A stretch of DNA of 64,000 bases from Pseudalkalibacillus salsuginis (GTDB lineage: Bacteria > Bacillota > Bacilli > Bacillales > Fictibacillaceae): contig NZ_JAKJHW010000011.1 of NCBI RefSeq assembly GCF_021646685.1, positions 1-64,000 of the forward strand, read 5' to 3'. How positions within the stretch are numbered: position 1 is the first letter of the stretch; the number at the start of each line of letters is the position of its first letter. Both the position numbers and the translations under genes were made by a program. This document shows positions 16,305-24,564 of the stretch, piece by piece. Below the pieces are notes generated by a model, which was not told the origin of the DNA, made no database searches, and saw only the letters and a list, made by a program, of their open reading frames with translations.

Positions 16305-17127
16305 ATGAAGTACTTTGATGAAAAAGAGATTCACAAACTCGTGTCAATGGAATCCTTGATCCATGAGCTGGACCGGTACTTTCAAGGAAAACCTGAAGTT
16401 ATGTTACGGGATAAACAAAGATACGATCCACGGTACGATGATCCTCCATGACCGCGAGACTCTTGAACTGTTAGCGTTTATGGATGGAAAAGCTGTTACA
16501 GCTCTTCGAACTGGTGCGGTAGGCGGGCTAAGCATGAAATATTTAGCAAAGGAATCCGCAGATCGGGTCGGAATAGTCGGAACAGGAGTACAGGGCTGGA
16601 GCCACTTGGAAGCATCCATTGCTGTCCGGGATATCAAAAAGGTATTTTTACATAATCGAAGTCTTGAAAAATTGCAGACTTTTAAAGAAAGGATCCATGA
16701 TGAATACCCTGGTATCTCCGTAGAGGGTGTAGATGTTGATACTTTAGTAGAGTCTTCGGACATCATTGTGACGACGACAACTTCGACAAGCCCGGTACTC
16801 CCTGATTTGGAGACTGAAGCATGGGAGGGGAAGCATATTGTAGCGGTAGGCTCTTATAAACCAGCCATGCTAGAGCTTCCTGAAAAGCTTTTACAATCCA
16901 CCAAACCAATTTTTGTCGATACAACGACTGCCTTGACGGAATCTGGAGACATGATTAAGGCAAAGGAACTGCAAGGGGATGAAGCTCGTTTTTACACTCT
17001 TGAAGATATGATCCAGGGAAAGCAGGGACAAGTACCTTATACATTATTCAAATCAGTAGGCATGGCATTATTCGATTTGGTTACGGCAAAGTTCATTTAT
17101 GAGAAAAGTGTCTGCAATCAACAATAA
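16305..17127 (+). pseudogene. Ornithine cyclodeaminase/mu-crystallin family gene with internal deletion
   Basis: The family is NAD(P)-dependent and acts on ornithine, alanine, lysine or cyclic imines. ATG 16305, behind AAGAAGG, encodes a normal N-terminus (MKYFDEKEIHKLVSMESLIHE). That frame stops at 16440. The body resumes in another frame with DTIHGTMILHDRETLELLAF, LRTGAVGGLSMKYLA, the Rossmann motif GIVGTGVQGWSHLEA and ends at 17127. By family alignment about 45 residues between the N-terminus and DTIHGTM are missing, so a deletion of a non-multiple of three near 16405-16425 broke the gene. A start at 16363 would give a 254-residue protein without its substrate-binding N-terminus. Confidence 0.75.
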
Positions 17128-17162
17128 ATGACATATTAAGTCTAGGATATGGGGTGACAAAA

Positions 17163-17297
17163 ATGAATTTTGAAATCTTCATGGGTTTGATTGGTGTGCC
17201 TGGAGGAATTATTCTCATAGCTGTTGTTTGTTATGTGGTCTTAGGGAAGAGAGATCGGGAAGTTGAAGTTGAACGTAAGGAGGGGATTTCAAAATGA
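17163..17297 (+). CDS. Small membrane protein, likely symporter accessory subunit
   Basis: A 44-codon gene starts ATG 17163 behind GGGGTGA and encodes one membrane helix (GGIILIAVVCYVVLG) followed by a charged tail (KRDREVEVERKEG). Its stop overlaps the start of the sodium:solute symporter gene by 4 bp (ATGA), so translation is coupled. Short single-helix proteins directly before SSS-family symporters are a known arrangement and are thought to be accessory subunits. Confidence 0.7.
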   Translation: MNFEIFMGLIGVPGGIILIAVVCYVVLGKRDREVEVERKEGISK

Positions 17298-18808
17298 ATG
17301 CCCATCCAATGACTGTATCAATAATCATTATTTATCTCTTATTATTATTAGCCATCGGGGTCATGAGTTCAAAAAAAAGCTCCGGCGGGTTGACTGATTT
17401 CTTCTTGGCAGGGCGTGGTTTAGGGAAGTGGACGGTAGCCTTGAGTGCTGTCAGCTCAGGACGGAGCGGCTGGCTGGTCTTAGGTGTGACAGGCACAGCC
17501 TATGCTAGTGGGTTGTTAGCCGTTTGGGCGTTAGCCGGGTTCATTACCGTAGAGGTTTTCATGTTCTTTTTCGTTGCCCGCCGATTTCGAAAATATAGTG
17601 AAAGTACAGATAGCATTACGATCCCGGATATCCTTGAAAAACGTTATCAGGATAGAACAAACCTTCTTCGGATTACAAGTGCACTGATCATTACATTCTT
17701 CATGATTGCTTATGTAGGGAGTCAGGTGGTTGCTGGCGGAACGGCATTTTCTTCAAGCCTCGGCCTATCCACAACTGGCGGGATGTGGTTTACAGCTGCT
17801 ATTTTATTAGCTTACACAGTACTTGGAGGGTTCCATGCAGTAAGTAAGACAGACGTCCTGCAAGCAGGTTTCATGTTTTTATCCCTTGTCGTCTTGCCTA
17901 TTATCGCGATTATCGGGTTGGGTGGTTTTGGGCCTATATTGGATGTGTTACATACCCAAGGCCCAGCTTATTACGGTATATTCGGTTTTGGATTTGGTGT
18001 GGCGATGAATGTGATCGGAATAGGATTTGGGAGTCCTGGAAACCCACATATCCTGGTCCGTTACATGTCTTTGAGGAACATCAAGGAAATGAGGCAAGCT
18101 GCCCTTATCGGGTCGGTCTGGAATGTCATCATGGGTTGGGGGGCGATTATGGTCGGACTTGCAGGGCGTGCTTACTTCCCAGACATTTCATCTCTGCCTG
18201 GAGAAAATCAAGAAGCGATTTTTACTACGTTAGGAAATGAATTGCTCAATCCTTTCTTTATGGGTATTCTGCTCGTCGCGATCTTAGCAGCGATCATGTC
18301 CAGTGCAGATAGCCAGCTTTTAGTCGGGTCCAGCTCACTAGTCCGTGACATATACGACCGGTTGATTGGAAAGGGCAAAGGACTGGATGGCAAAAAACTC
18401 GTGTTATATAGCCGGATAGCAATCGGCGTCCTCATGCTCTTATCGGTTTGGCTTGCTTTTTCCGCACAGGAATTCGTCTTCTGGATGGTCTTGTTTGCCT
18501 GGGGTGGATTAGGAGCCTGTTTCGGTCCAGCGCTTCTTCTATCATTTTATTGGAAAGGGACGTCAAAGCAAGGCGTGTTCTGGGGAATGCTCGTCGGTTT
18601 GGTGACGGTGATCCTCGTCAAAAATCAGCCGGCATGGACATTAAACTATCTGCCCGATATCAAAGCCTTGTTTTCCAAGATTCTTTTCGGCATCACCTAT
18701 GAAGCGGTACCAGGCTTCCTCATGGCACTGGTGGTCACCGTCGTTGTAAGCTTGTTCACGAAAAAACCTTCAAATGCCAAAGAAACCATTGAAGATCTCG
18801 CCTCCTGA
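17294..18808 (+). CDS. Sodium:solute symporter (SSS family)
   Basis: The 504-residue protein has about 13 membrane helices. PutP-type features include FFLAGRGLGKWTVALSAVS near residue 45, GRSGWLVLG, the conserved ITIPDILEKRYQ, and an ILAAIMSSADSQLLVGSS helix near residue 330. It imports an organic solute with Na+. Closest general resemblance is to proline-type symporters; the adjacent ornithine cyclodeaminase gene would fit an amino-acid substrate, but that is inference. It is the last gene of the unit and is followed by a GTGCCAGGCACC inverted repeat. Confidence 0.88.
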   Translation: MNAHPMTVSIIIIYLLLLLAIGVMSSKKSSGGLTDFFLAGRGLGKWTVALSAVSSGRSGWLVLGVTGTAYASGLLAVWALAGFITVEVFMFFFVARRFRKYSESTDSITIPDILEKRYQDRTNLLRITSALIITFFMIAYVGSQVVAGGTAFSSSLGLSTTGGMWFTAAILLAYTVLGGFHAVSKTDVLQAGFMFLSLVVLPIIAIIGLGGFGPILDVLHTQGPAYYGIFGFGFGVAMNVIGIGFGSPGNPHILVRYMSLRNIKEMRQAALIGSVWNVIMGWGAIMVGLAGRAYFPDISSLPGENQEAIFTTLGNELLNPFFMGILLVAILAAIMSSADSQLLVGSSSLVRDIYDRLIGKGKGLDGKKLVLYSRIAIGVLMLLSVWLAFSAQEFVFWMVLFAWGGLGACFGPALLLSFYWKGTSKQGVFWGMLVGLVTVILVKNQPAWTLNYLPDIKALFSKILFGITYEAVPGFLMALVVTVVVSLFTKKPSNAKETIEDLAS

Positions 18809-18811
18809 TGA

Positions 18812-18872
18812 CGTGCCAGGCACCTTTTATGATCCCTTGCTGCTCAAGGACTTCAAAATGGTGCCTGGCACC
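18812..18872. repeat. GTGCCAGGCACC inverted repeat
   Basis: GTGCCAGGCACC (18813-18824) is the reverse complement of GGTGCCTGGCAC (18860-18871), with a 35-bp loop. The motif is common between genes in Bacillus relatives. It may terminate the symporter transcript. Confidence 0.65.
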
Positions 18873-18998
18873 GATACAAGGGAGTGATGTTCACGAGAAT
18901 CAAATAGTTATGTATAGGTACGTCCAATTAGAAGGAAATGGAAAGGGCCGAATCGAAATAGTAAATGAAAGAATCTATTCCTTACAGGAGTTGATAAT

Positions 18999-19487
18999 AT
19001 GCGTGGACGTACGGAAACAAGGGGTATTGCCCCGGATATTGTGAAAAAGTCCGGATTTAAATTGGTGGGTATGTCTTGCTCCACGACAATGGCTGATCGG
19101 CATGAGAAAATCCCCGAGTTGGTTGAGGAATTCTATCAGCATCATATCCATCGAATTAAAAATCGGATCAATGAACCTGTATCCTACGGTATGTTTGTCG
19201 ATCCCCCTAATTGGGACCCTGACACGGAGGAATTCACATGGATAGCGGGAGTAGAGGTGAGTGACTTCGACAACATTCCCGAGGAAATGATTTCGAAAGC
19301 CATCCCTGCAAGAAAATATGCTGTACTTCGATATGATCCAGCAACCGATGCTTTTGATCCGTACCAGTATCTACACGAATGGATGAAGAATGAAGGCTAT
19401 GAACAAACCGATGATTTTGGATTTGAGCTTTTCCTGCCTTATAAAGGGTTAGATTCTGAATTTGTCCTTCATTTGCCTGTAAGATGA
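18999..19487 (+). CDS. GyrI-like / AraC effector-binding domain protein
   Basis: The 162-residue protein has the SHV-type small-molecule binding fold: FKLVGMSCSTTM, then IPELVEEFYQHHIHRI, SYGMFVDPPNWDPDTEEFTW, VEVSDFDNIPEEM, IPARKYAVLRYD, YLHEWMKNEGYEQ and a last strand FELFLPYKG. There is no DNA-binding domain, so it is a stand-alone effector-binding protein, as in YesN/SbmC-type relatives. The ligand is unknown. ACAGGAG lies before ATG 18999. An N-terminal basic extension of about 20 residues is unusual but in frame. Confidence 0.75.
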   Translation: MRGRTETRGIAPDIVKKSGFKLVGMSCSTTMADRHEKIPELVEEFYQHHIHRIKNRINEPVSYGMFVDPPNWDPDTEEFTWIAGVEVSDFDNIPEEMISKAIPARKYAVLRYDPATDAFDPYQYLHEWMKNEGYEQTDDFGFELFLPYKGLDSEFVLHLPVR

Positions 19488-19488
19488 A

Positions 19489-19607
19489 GGGGCTGTCCCA
19501 TTAGTGTCTGACTCTCACTGTTCCTAGCAACATTTTGAGAAAAAAGTGTGTTTTTGAAACAACATGTTGTGTGGTGGTGTCTGACACTATTGTTTTGGGC
19601 CAGCCCC
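19489..19607. repeat. 119-bp imperfect inverted-repeat element / terminator
   Basis: The left arm GGGGCTG.TCCCA...TAGTGTCTGAC pairs with the right arm GTCTGACACTA...TGGGCCAGCCCC. The long interior has its own TTGTTTC/GAAACAA-like pairing. It lies exactly between two converging genes and looks like a MITE-like or terminator element. Confidence 0.55.
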
Positions 19608-19613
19608 CCGGTT

Positions 19614-20891
19614 CTAGTGGCCTTCGTGTCCTTCGCCGCCAGCTTGGACAATTTCCAGCTTCTCATCTATGATTCCTTGAATCCTATAAGAAACAGCATC
19701 TTGACTACCTAACAAAAAAGCATGGTTATATGGCCCGTTTGTAGGATCATCTTCGAAAGTTGGTTTGATATCCGTGAAGAAATCATAATGTACCTGATTC
19801 AATTCGCCTTCGTCCAACCATACCATTGGCGCGTGTTTTCCTAAATGGGCGAAAGGAGCCCCCGCTATAGCTAAATCAGGACTGGATGTTGAAGCGAAGG
19901 AAACGCCATGGCCAGGATCTGTCAAACCCCACCCGAATTTTGTAGCTTTATCTTTGAACTGAGCAAAAGCGATTGAATTTTCTACCGGGTTTTCCCCGCT
20001 GATTCTTGTCACCTTTCCATACTCGGACAAAACCTTTTCGGTGTCTTTGGAAATGATCGATTCAGGGCCTAACAAGTAGATGTTCGCTTTGCCGTTTCTT
20101 TCTTCTAAGGCTTGTTTTGTTGCTTCTGGAACCCCCTTATCGGATACATAAAGCAGGGGTTCAGGCATGTGCGAAATCCAATTGACTGCAGGAGTCGTAT
20201 ACAGTCGTCCTTTTTCTTCATGAGAGCCGATAATGACACTATCTGGGTATTCTCCATTCATTTTGGCATAGGCTTGGTCGATTTCTTTTGCAAAGCCTGC
20301 AGGATCATTTTCTTGGAACCGTTTCACCTCATATCCATCAAGTGAGTCTATGACAGCATCTTCTACATCCCCCATAACCATGATTTCTACTCCATCCATA
20401 TTTCCTTTTGGGTTTAAACGTTCGATCTCATTCTTTGTTATTGCTGGTATTTGGTTGTTATCGATGAAAAGGACGGGCCCATTATTTGGATGATGGATAA
20501 GATTGGCGCTCGCCAAGGAAATGGCCCAGTCCTTAATCGGAGCTAAGATGACTGTGCCTGGTTGATTATCTTTATGGGTCGATGGCCATACGGTCTGAGA
20601 GGTCATGACTGCCATTTCATATGGATCGGTTGTATTCAGTCTTGTAACATTTTTTGTATTCTCCACCAACAGATTATCTTCAGCTTGATCATTGAATGCT
20701 GAAGGTGCTGTAACCTTTTTCCCTGAATCATCTTCTTCGCTTTTATCAGAGTCATGATTATCGTGTTGGCCGCTATGTTGATTGTTTTCTTTATCATCCA
20801 TTCCCTCGTGATTGTCCGGAGCATTGCTGCAGGCTGCTATTACGAGAATGATGATGCCAATCAACAGTGGTTTCAAATAAGATGCTTTCAT
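19614..20891 (-). CDS. Lipoprotein with cell-wall-binding-repeat-2-like domain
   Basis: The 425-residue product has a lipoprotein signal with lipobox VIAACSN. A linker rich in His, Asp, Glu and Asn follows, with NHEGMDD, QHSGQHDNHDSD and similar clusters. The large domain resembles CW_binding_2 repeats (VILAPIKDWAISLASANLIH, GPVLFIDNNQIPA, VEIMVMGDVEDAV and NIYLLGPESIISKDTEKVL). The C-terminus ends GGEGHEGH. Such domains occur in surface proteins of Firmicutes. AGGAGG precedes ATG 20891. It is the third gene after a response regulator and kinase on the same strand, 47 bp from the kinase, so it may be their target or sensor partner. The His-rich ends suggest metal binding. Confidence 0.7.
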   Translation of the reverse strand: MKASYLKPLLIGIIILVIAACSNAPDNHEGMDDKENNQHSGQHDNHDSDKSEEDDSGKKVTAPSAFNDQAEDNLLVENTKNVTRLNTTDPYEMAVMTSQTVWPSTHKDNQPGTVILAPIKDWAISLASANLIHHPNNGPVLFIDNNQIPAITKNEIERLNPKGNMDGVEIMVMGDVEDAVIDSLDGYEVKRFQENDPAGFAKEIDQAYAKMNGEYPDSVIIGSHEEKGRLYTTPAVNWISHMPEPLLYVSDKGVPEATKQALEERNGKANIYLLGPESIISKDTEKVLSEYGKVTRISGENPVENSIAFAQFKDKATKFGWGLTDPGHGVSFASTSSPDLAIAGAPFAHLGKHAPMVWLDEGELNQVHYDFFTDIKPTFEDDPTNGPYNHAFLLGSQDAVSYRIQGIIDEKLEIVQAGGEGHEGH

Positions 20892-20938
20892 TTCAGACCT
20901 CCTAATCAATTACGTTTGAAAATAATTTTACTAAATGA

Positions 20939-22039
20939 TTATGAAGAACTTGTGAAGGAATCTTGATCTGAAATGGGCAGTTGTACATATACAGTCGTAC
21001 CATCCTTTAATTTACTATCGATTCCAACTTGACCGCCATGAGCCTCAACTAAGCGTTTCACAATTGCCAACCCGATCCCGCTGCCGCCAGATTGACGATT
21101 TCTTGAGGGGTCCTCCCGATAAAACCGTTCAAAAGCTCTCTCGATCGATTCGTCGTTCATGCCAGAGCCGTTATCCCTAACAGCGATAAGTATGGATCGG
21201 CCTTTTTCTTCGGTTGTGACAGTGACCTTGCCGCCAGGTGGTGTGTATTTTAAACCATTCATCAATAAATTGATAAGGACTTGTATCATTCTCTGCTGGT
21301 CCATATACACACATACATCCTTGATCCTTTCCTTAGACAAAGTGATGTCTTTCCGGATAAAAGCACTATACACTGCATCCATGCTTTGATTGATGACATT
21401 TTCGATGGGTACACGCTCTAAATGCAATTCAAATTCAGGGGCTTCCATGCTGTTCAACTGCTCTAAATCACTGACAAGATGTATCAGCCTATTTATTTCT
21501 TCCGTACATGAACCTAAACGTTCTCTCGTAGGATCCCATATCCCATCCTCAAATGCCTCCATATGGCTTTTTAAAGTGGCTAACGGTGTGCGGAGTTCGT
21601 GGGCGATATCAGCCGTCATATTCTTACGCAACCTATCTTGTTTTTCAAGTTGTTGAGCAAGATGATTGAATGAATCGGCAAGCTCGCTTATTTCATCTTT
21701 GTTTTTCATATGAATACGGGTTTCCCAATGGCCATTTGCCATCCGTTCTGCAGCATGCCTCATTTGTACCAATGGGTTAGATAGCTTTTTCGCCACAAAA
21801 TAGCTTACGATGAAAACCAGGAAGAGCGAACCAATGAAAGTCCAAACGATGGAAGAGAGCATAGCTTTCTCCAAATGAAAATTGATCGTATGCAAGTGAT
21901 GAGAGCCTGAAGTCTCTTTTTGAGCCATTTCAAAATGGTAATGAATTTCGAACATAATAATTAAACTGGCAATCACGAGTATGGAAGAGGTGGCGATAAA
22001 AAAACTGATCGCCAACCTGCGTTGCAATCCTTTAATCAC
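20939..22039 (-). CDS. Sensor histidine kinase
   Basis: The 366-residue kinase has two membrane helices around a short extracytoplasmic loop of about 30 residues. HAMP, HisKA (MTADIAHELRTPLATLKSHM) and HATPase domains follow, with N-box LLMNGLKYTP, G1 VRDNGSGM and G2 GGSGIGLAIV. The loop is short and His-rich (EIHYHFEMAQKE, SGSHHLHTINFH), hinting at metal or pH sensing rather than a folded sensor domain. Its start overlaps the response-regulator stop by 4 bp. It is OmpR-partner type (EnvZ-like). Confidence 0.9.
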   Translation of the reverse strand: MIKGLQRRLAISFFIATSSILVIASLIIMFEIHYHFEMAQKETSGSHHLHTINFHLEKAMLSSIVWTFIGSLFLVFIVSYFVAKKLSNPLVQMRHAAERMANGHWETRIHMKNKDEISELADSFNHLAQQLEKQDRLRKNMTADIAHELRTPLATLKSHMEAFEDGIWDPTRERLGSCTEEINRLIHLVSDLEQLNSMEAPEFELHLERVPIENVINQSMDAVYSAFIRKDITLSKERIKDVCVYMDQQRMIQVLINLLMNGLKYTPPGGKVTVTTEEKGRSILIAVRDNGSGMNDESIERAFERFYREDPSRNRQSGGSGIGLAIVKRLVEAHGGQVGIDSKLKDGTTVYVQLPISDQDSFTSSS

Positions 22040-22722
22040 TGGTTTCCTCCTGTGAATTTATACCCGACTCCGTAAACGGTAGTAATATAAGTTGGTTTTT
22101 TTGGGTTCTCTTCGATTTTGTAACGTAAGTTTTTGATATGCTGATCGATGGTTCTCGTATCCCCTTCGAAATCAAATCCCAAAACCTTTTCTATCAGGTC
22201 ATCCCGTGTGAAAGTCCGTCCAGGGTGTTTGGCGAGGACGACGAGCAGCTTGAATTCATTCGGTGTCAATGAGAGGGCTTCACCTTTGACCCTTACAGTC
22301 TGTTTTGTCTGATCAATAGTTAGATCACCGTAGGAAATCTGATCTGCCAGAAGGTGATCATGATAGGTACGCCTGAGGATGGTTTTAACACGCATAACCA
22401 ACTCTCTTGGACTGAAAGGTTTGATCATGTAATCATCGGCACCCAGTGAGAGGCCGTGGATCATGTCGTCCTCTTTTACTTTCGCTGTCAACATCAGAAT
22501 CGGTATGGATTGTTCCCGTCGAATCATCTGGCAGACTTCTTCACCAGAGCGATCAGGTAACATTAAATCGAGTACGAGGAAGTCTACAGAGGTGCGTTGG
22601 ATGGTCTCCAAAGCCTCATTACCAGATTGGGCTTCTATAGTCTCGTATCCTTCTTTTTGGAAATAAGAAGCGATGACGTCTCTTATTTTCTTTTCATCAT
22701 CTACGATCAGGATTCGTTTCAT
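22036..22722 (-). CDS. OmpR/PhoB family response regulator
   Basis: The 228-residue regulator has a receiver domain (ILIVDDEKK, phospho-acceptor in LVLDLMLPD, LMLTAK, KPFSPRELV) and a C-terminal winged helix (LTPNEFKLLVVLAKHPGRTF, RTIDQHIKNLRYKIE, TVYGVGYKF). It is first in a minus-strand operon with the kinase and probably the His-rich lipoprotein. Its 5' end faces the SRPBCC gene in a divergent arrangement across about 140 bp. The target is not known. Confidence 0.92.
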   Translation of the reverse strand: MKRILIVDDEKKIRDVIASYFQKEGYETIEAQSGNEALETIQRTSVDFLVLDLMLPDRSGEEVCQMIRREQSIPILMLTAKVKEDDMIHGLSLGADDYMIKPFSPRELVMRVKTILRRTYHDHLLADQISYGDLTIDQTKQTVRVKGEALSLTPNEFKLLVVLAKHPGRTFTRDDLIEKVLGFDFEGDTRTIDQHIKNLRYKIEENPKKPTYITTVYGVGYKFTGGNQ

Positions 22723-22793
22723 AATGACTCTCCTTGAGTTGGTTCTTTTTCTTTAACTCTATTTTAAAGTTCGCAGACAAGCAATTTACCAGC

Positions 22794-22858
22794 TTGACAT
22801 GTAACCAAAAGGTTTCGTATAATTAAACGTGACACCAAAAGGTTTCGTATTTAGGAGG
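22794..22858 (+). promoter_or_regulatory. Promoter with two operator repeats for the SRPBCC-ArsR operon
   Basis: TTGACA (22794-22799), an 18-bp spacer and TATAAT (22818-22823) form a near-consensus promoter. The 17-mer ACCAAAAGGTTTCGTAT occurs twice (22804-22820 and 22834-22850), exactly 30 bp apart. The first copy overlaps the spacer and -10. An AGGAGG site follows. Binding of the ArsR protein here would block RNA polymerase. Confidence 0.75.
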
Positions 22859-22865
22859 TTATAAT

Positions 22866-23273
22866 ATGGCAGTAGAGTCGATTAAACATTCATCTTTATT
22901 CAATGCACCGATTCAAAAGGTATGGAAAGCAGTGGCATCTTCAGAGGGGATTTCTGCATGGTTTATGCCGAATGATTTCGAACCTGAAATGGGGCATGAA
23001 TTTTCGTTACATACCCCTTATGGCATTTCACCATGTAGGGTAACGGAATTGGAACCGCCTAACCGACTTAGTTTTACATGGGGCGAGGATTGGCATGTTA
23101 CATTTGAGCTGAAGGAGCTTGAAGGAAAAACAGAGTTCACTTTGATCCACGCCGGCTGGGATGAAAAGAAGGTTACGGAAACGGGCGAATCGTATGCTGT
23201 TATACGTGAACGGATGGATCACGGTTGGAGAGAGGCTGTCCTCCCAAGACTCAAGGAATATGTTGAGGTGTAA
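22866..23273 (+). CDS. SRPBCC (AHSA1-like) domain protein
   Basis: This 135-residue protein has the START-type pattern VESIKHSSLFNAPIQKVWKA, SEGISAWFMPNDFEP, a middle strand RVTELEPPNRLSFTWG and a closing helix with RMDHGWREAVLPRLKEYV. It probably binds a hydrophobic small molecule in a central cavity; the ligand is unknown. It is the first gene of an operon with an ArsR regulator, starting 5 bp before it. The gene order is opposite to the ArsR-SRPBCC pair at 2555-3449. The protein is shorter and only distantly similar to that one. Confidence 0.85.
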   Translation: MAVESIKHSSLFNAPIQKVWKAVASSEGISAWFMPNDFEPEMGHEFSLHTPYGISPCRVTELEPPNRLSFTWGEDWHVTFELKELEGKTEFTLIHAGWDEKKVTETGESYAVIRERMDHGWREAVLPRLKEYVEV

Positions 23274-23278
23274 GGAAG

Positions 23279-23608
23279 ATGTCGACTGCTCCAAATCATG
23301 ATGTTTTCCAGGCAGTAGCGGACCCGACAAGAAGGAGATTACTGAAGCTTCTTGCGCAAAATGATCGAGCTCTACATGAATTGACCGATCATTTTGATAT
23401 GAGTCGTACAGCGATCTCAAAGCATTTACAAATTCTTTCAGAAGCTAACCTTGTCAGCGGAAGGAAGTCTGGAAGGAACAAAATCTATCATTTGCATCCG
23501 GAACCATTGAAAGAAGTCAAAGATTGGCTCGCTTACTATGAAAAGTTCTGGGAAAACAAAATCAATATGCTTAAGCATTATGTGGAGAAAGACGATTCAG
23601 ATCATTGA
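23279..23608 (+). CDS. ArsR family transcriptional regulator
   Basis: The 109-residue winged-helix protein has VFQAVADPTRRRLLKLLAQN, ELTDHFDMSRTAISKHLQIL and a wing SGRKSGRNKIYHLH. No Cys-based metal site is seen. It follows the SRPBCC gene by 5 bp. The paired 17-bp repeats in the promoter are its probable binding sites, giving negative autoregulation. Length is normal for this non-metal subgroup. Confidence 0.88.
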   Translation: MSTAPNHDVFQAVADPTRRRLLKLLAQNDRALHELTDHFDMSRTAISKHLQILSEANLVSGRKSGRNKIYHLHPEPLKEVKDWLAYYEKFWENKINMLKHYVEKDDSDH

Positions 23609-23632
23609 ACGAATGAATAGGGGGATAAAGCC

Positions 23633-24175
23633 ATGTTAATTAAAGGGGAGAGGATCCATCTTAGACCAATACACATAGAAGAAGTCGATGCACTTCTTGA
23701 TTTGAACGTCAGGAATAAGGATTTTTTCAAGCGCTATTCTATGATACGAGAAGAGAAATATTATACGGTGGAAGGGCAGATTGAGAGACTCCGACAGTTT
23801 GAAGATAACAGGAAAAAGGATCTTGGATACCATTTCGGAATCTACCTTAATCAGGCTGAAACGTTAATCGGAACCATTGATCTGTTCCAAGTATTGCGCA
23901 GCTCTCTTCAGAGTGCCTTTATCGGCTATTTCCTCGATCAGCAGCATAATGGGAAAGGGTATATGACAGAAGCCGCAAAATTAGTGGTCAAATATGCATT
24001 CGGGGATTTGCATTTGCATCGGATTGAGGCAGGAGTCATGCCTCACAACATTGGTTCGATACGTGTTTTGGAAAAAGCAGGATTCCATAAAGAGGGCATC
24101 GCGAAGAAAAATGTAAAAATTAACGGGAAGTGGGAGGATCACCAAGTACTTGCCATCATCAACCCAAATGATTAA
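23633..24175 (+). CDS. GNAT family N-acetyltransferase (RimJ/RimL type)
   Basis: The 180-residue enzyme opens RIHLRPIHIEEVDALLDL and has a family strand IGTIDLFQVLR. The acetyl-CoA loop reads FLDQQHNGKGYMTEAAKLVV, and then come HLHRIEAGVMPHNIGSIRVL and EKAGFHKEGIAKKNVKING. This is the RimJ/RimL-like subgroup, which acetylates N-termini or small molecules; the substrate is unknown. It is 24 bp after the ArsR gene and may be cotranscribed. A GTGCA-type terminator follows. Confidence 0.88.
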   Translation: MLIKGERIHLRPIHIEEVDALLDLNVRNKDFFKRYSMIREEKYYTVEGQIERLRQFEDNRKKDLGYHFGIYLNQAETLIGTIDLFQVLRSSLQSAFIGYFLDQQHNGKGYMTEAAKLVVKYAFGDLHLHRIEAGVMPHNIGSIRVLEKAGFHKEGIAKKNVKINGKWEDHQVLAIINPND

Positions 24176-24180
24176 GGAAC

Positions 24181-24214
24181 AAGTGCAACCCATGAAGGGC
24201 TGCACTTGTTTATC
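24181..24214 (+). terminator. Rho-independent terminator
   Basis: AAGTGCA.CCC pairs with GGG.TGCACTT (24181-24207), followed by a short T stretch. Its wording closely matches the hairpin at 24531-24559. Confidence 0.65.
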
Positions 24215-24530
24215 TGCTCATTTGGAGGACTGTTATTGGAAGTGGTGCAAATATGCTGCTTTTGATGAAAACATTTTTGAGAGTCGTGCAATTAATTTTA
24301 ATTCTGGTGCAATCTTTTCTGAAAACCGCGCAATTAATCAAGTGGCTATACTTTGCAGGTTGTTATGCCACATTGATACGCCATTCAAATCGAAAAATGC
24401 TTCAACACGCTCCAAAATGACAGTCAAGCTCTAAGGTTTAAACTTTATTGGACTTTAGATGATTCAACTCCTACATTAGTGCTATTTGTATATGTGTGAA
24501 AATCGATAAGCAGGGGGATTAGCATAAAAA
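24215..24530. repeat. Intergenic region with degenerate GTGCAATTAAT repeats
   Basis: About 315 bp without a gene. GTGCAAATAT (24245), GTGCAATTAATTT (24287), GTGCAATCTTTT (24309) and CGCAATTAATC (24331) recur at about 20-40 bp steps, each followed by A/T-rich sequence with TTTT or GAAAA. This resembles a short degenerate tandem repeat array seen between Bacillus genes. No other feature is visible. Confidence 0.35.
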
Positions 24531-24559
24531 AACGTGCAACCGCTGATGGGCTGCACGTT
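24531..24559 (-). terminator. Terminator of the siderophore-binding protein gene
   Basis: AACGTGCA.CC..GG.TGCACGTT forms a strong hairpin. On the minus strand it is followed by a run of T (complement of the A run at 24525-24532), directly after the stop codon of the lipoprotein gene. Confidence 0.75.
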
Positions 24560-24564
24560 CGTTT

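Noticed and set aside
24150-24434. A 94-codon frame after the GNAT gene
   Set aside because: It starts inside the GNAT gene, reads through its terminator and crosses GTGCAA repeats.
24215-24530. CRISPR array suggested by recurring GTGCAATTAAT
   Set aside because: Units are short, degenerate and unevenly spaced, without unique spacers or cas genes.
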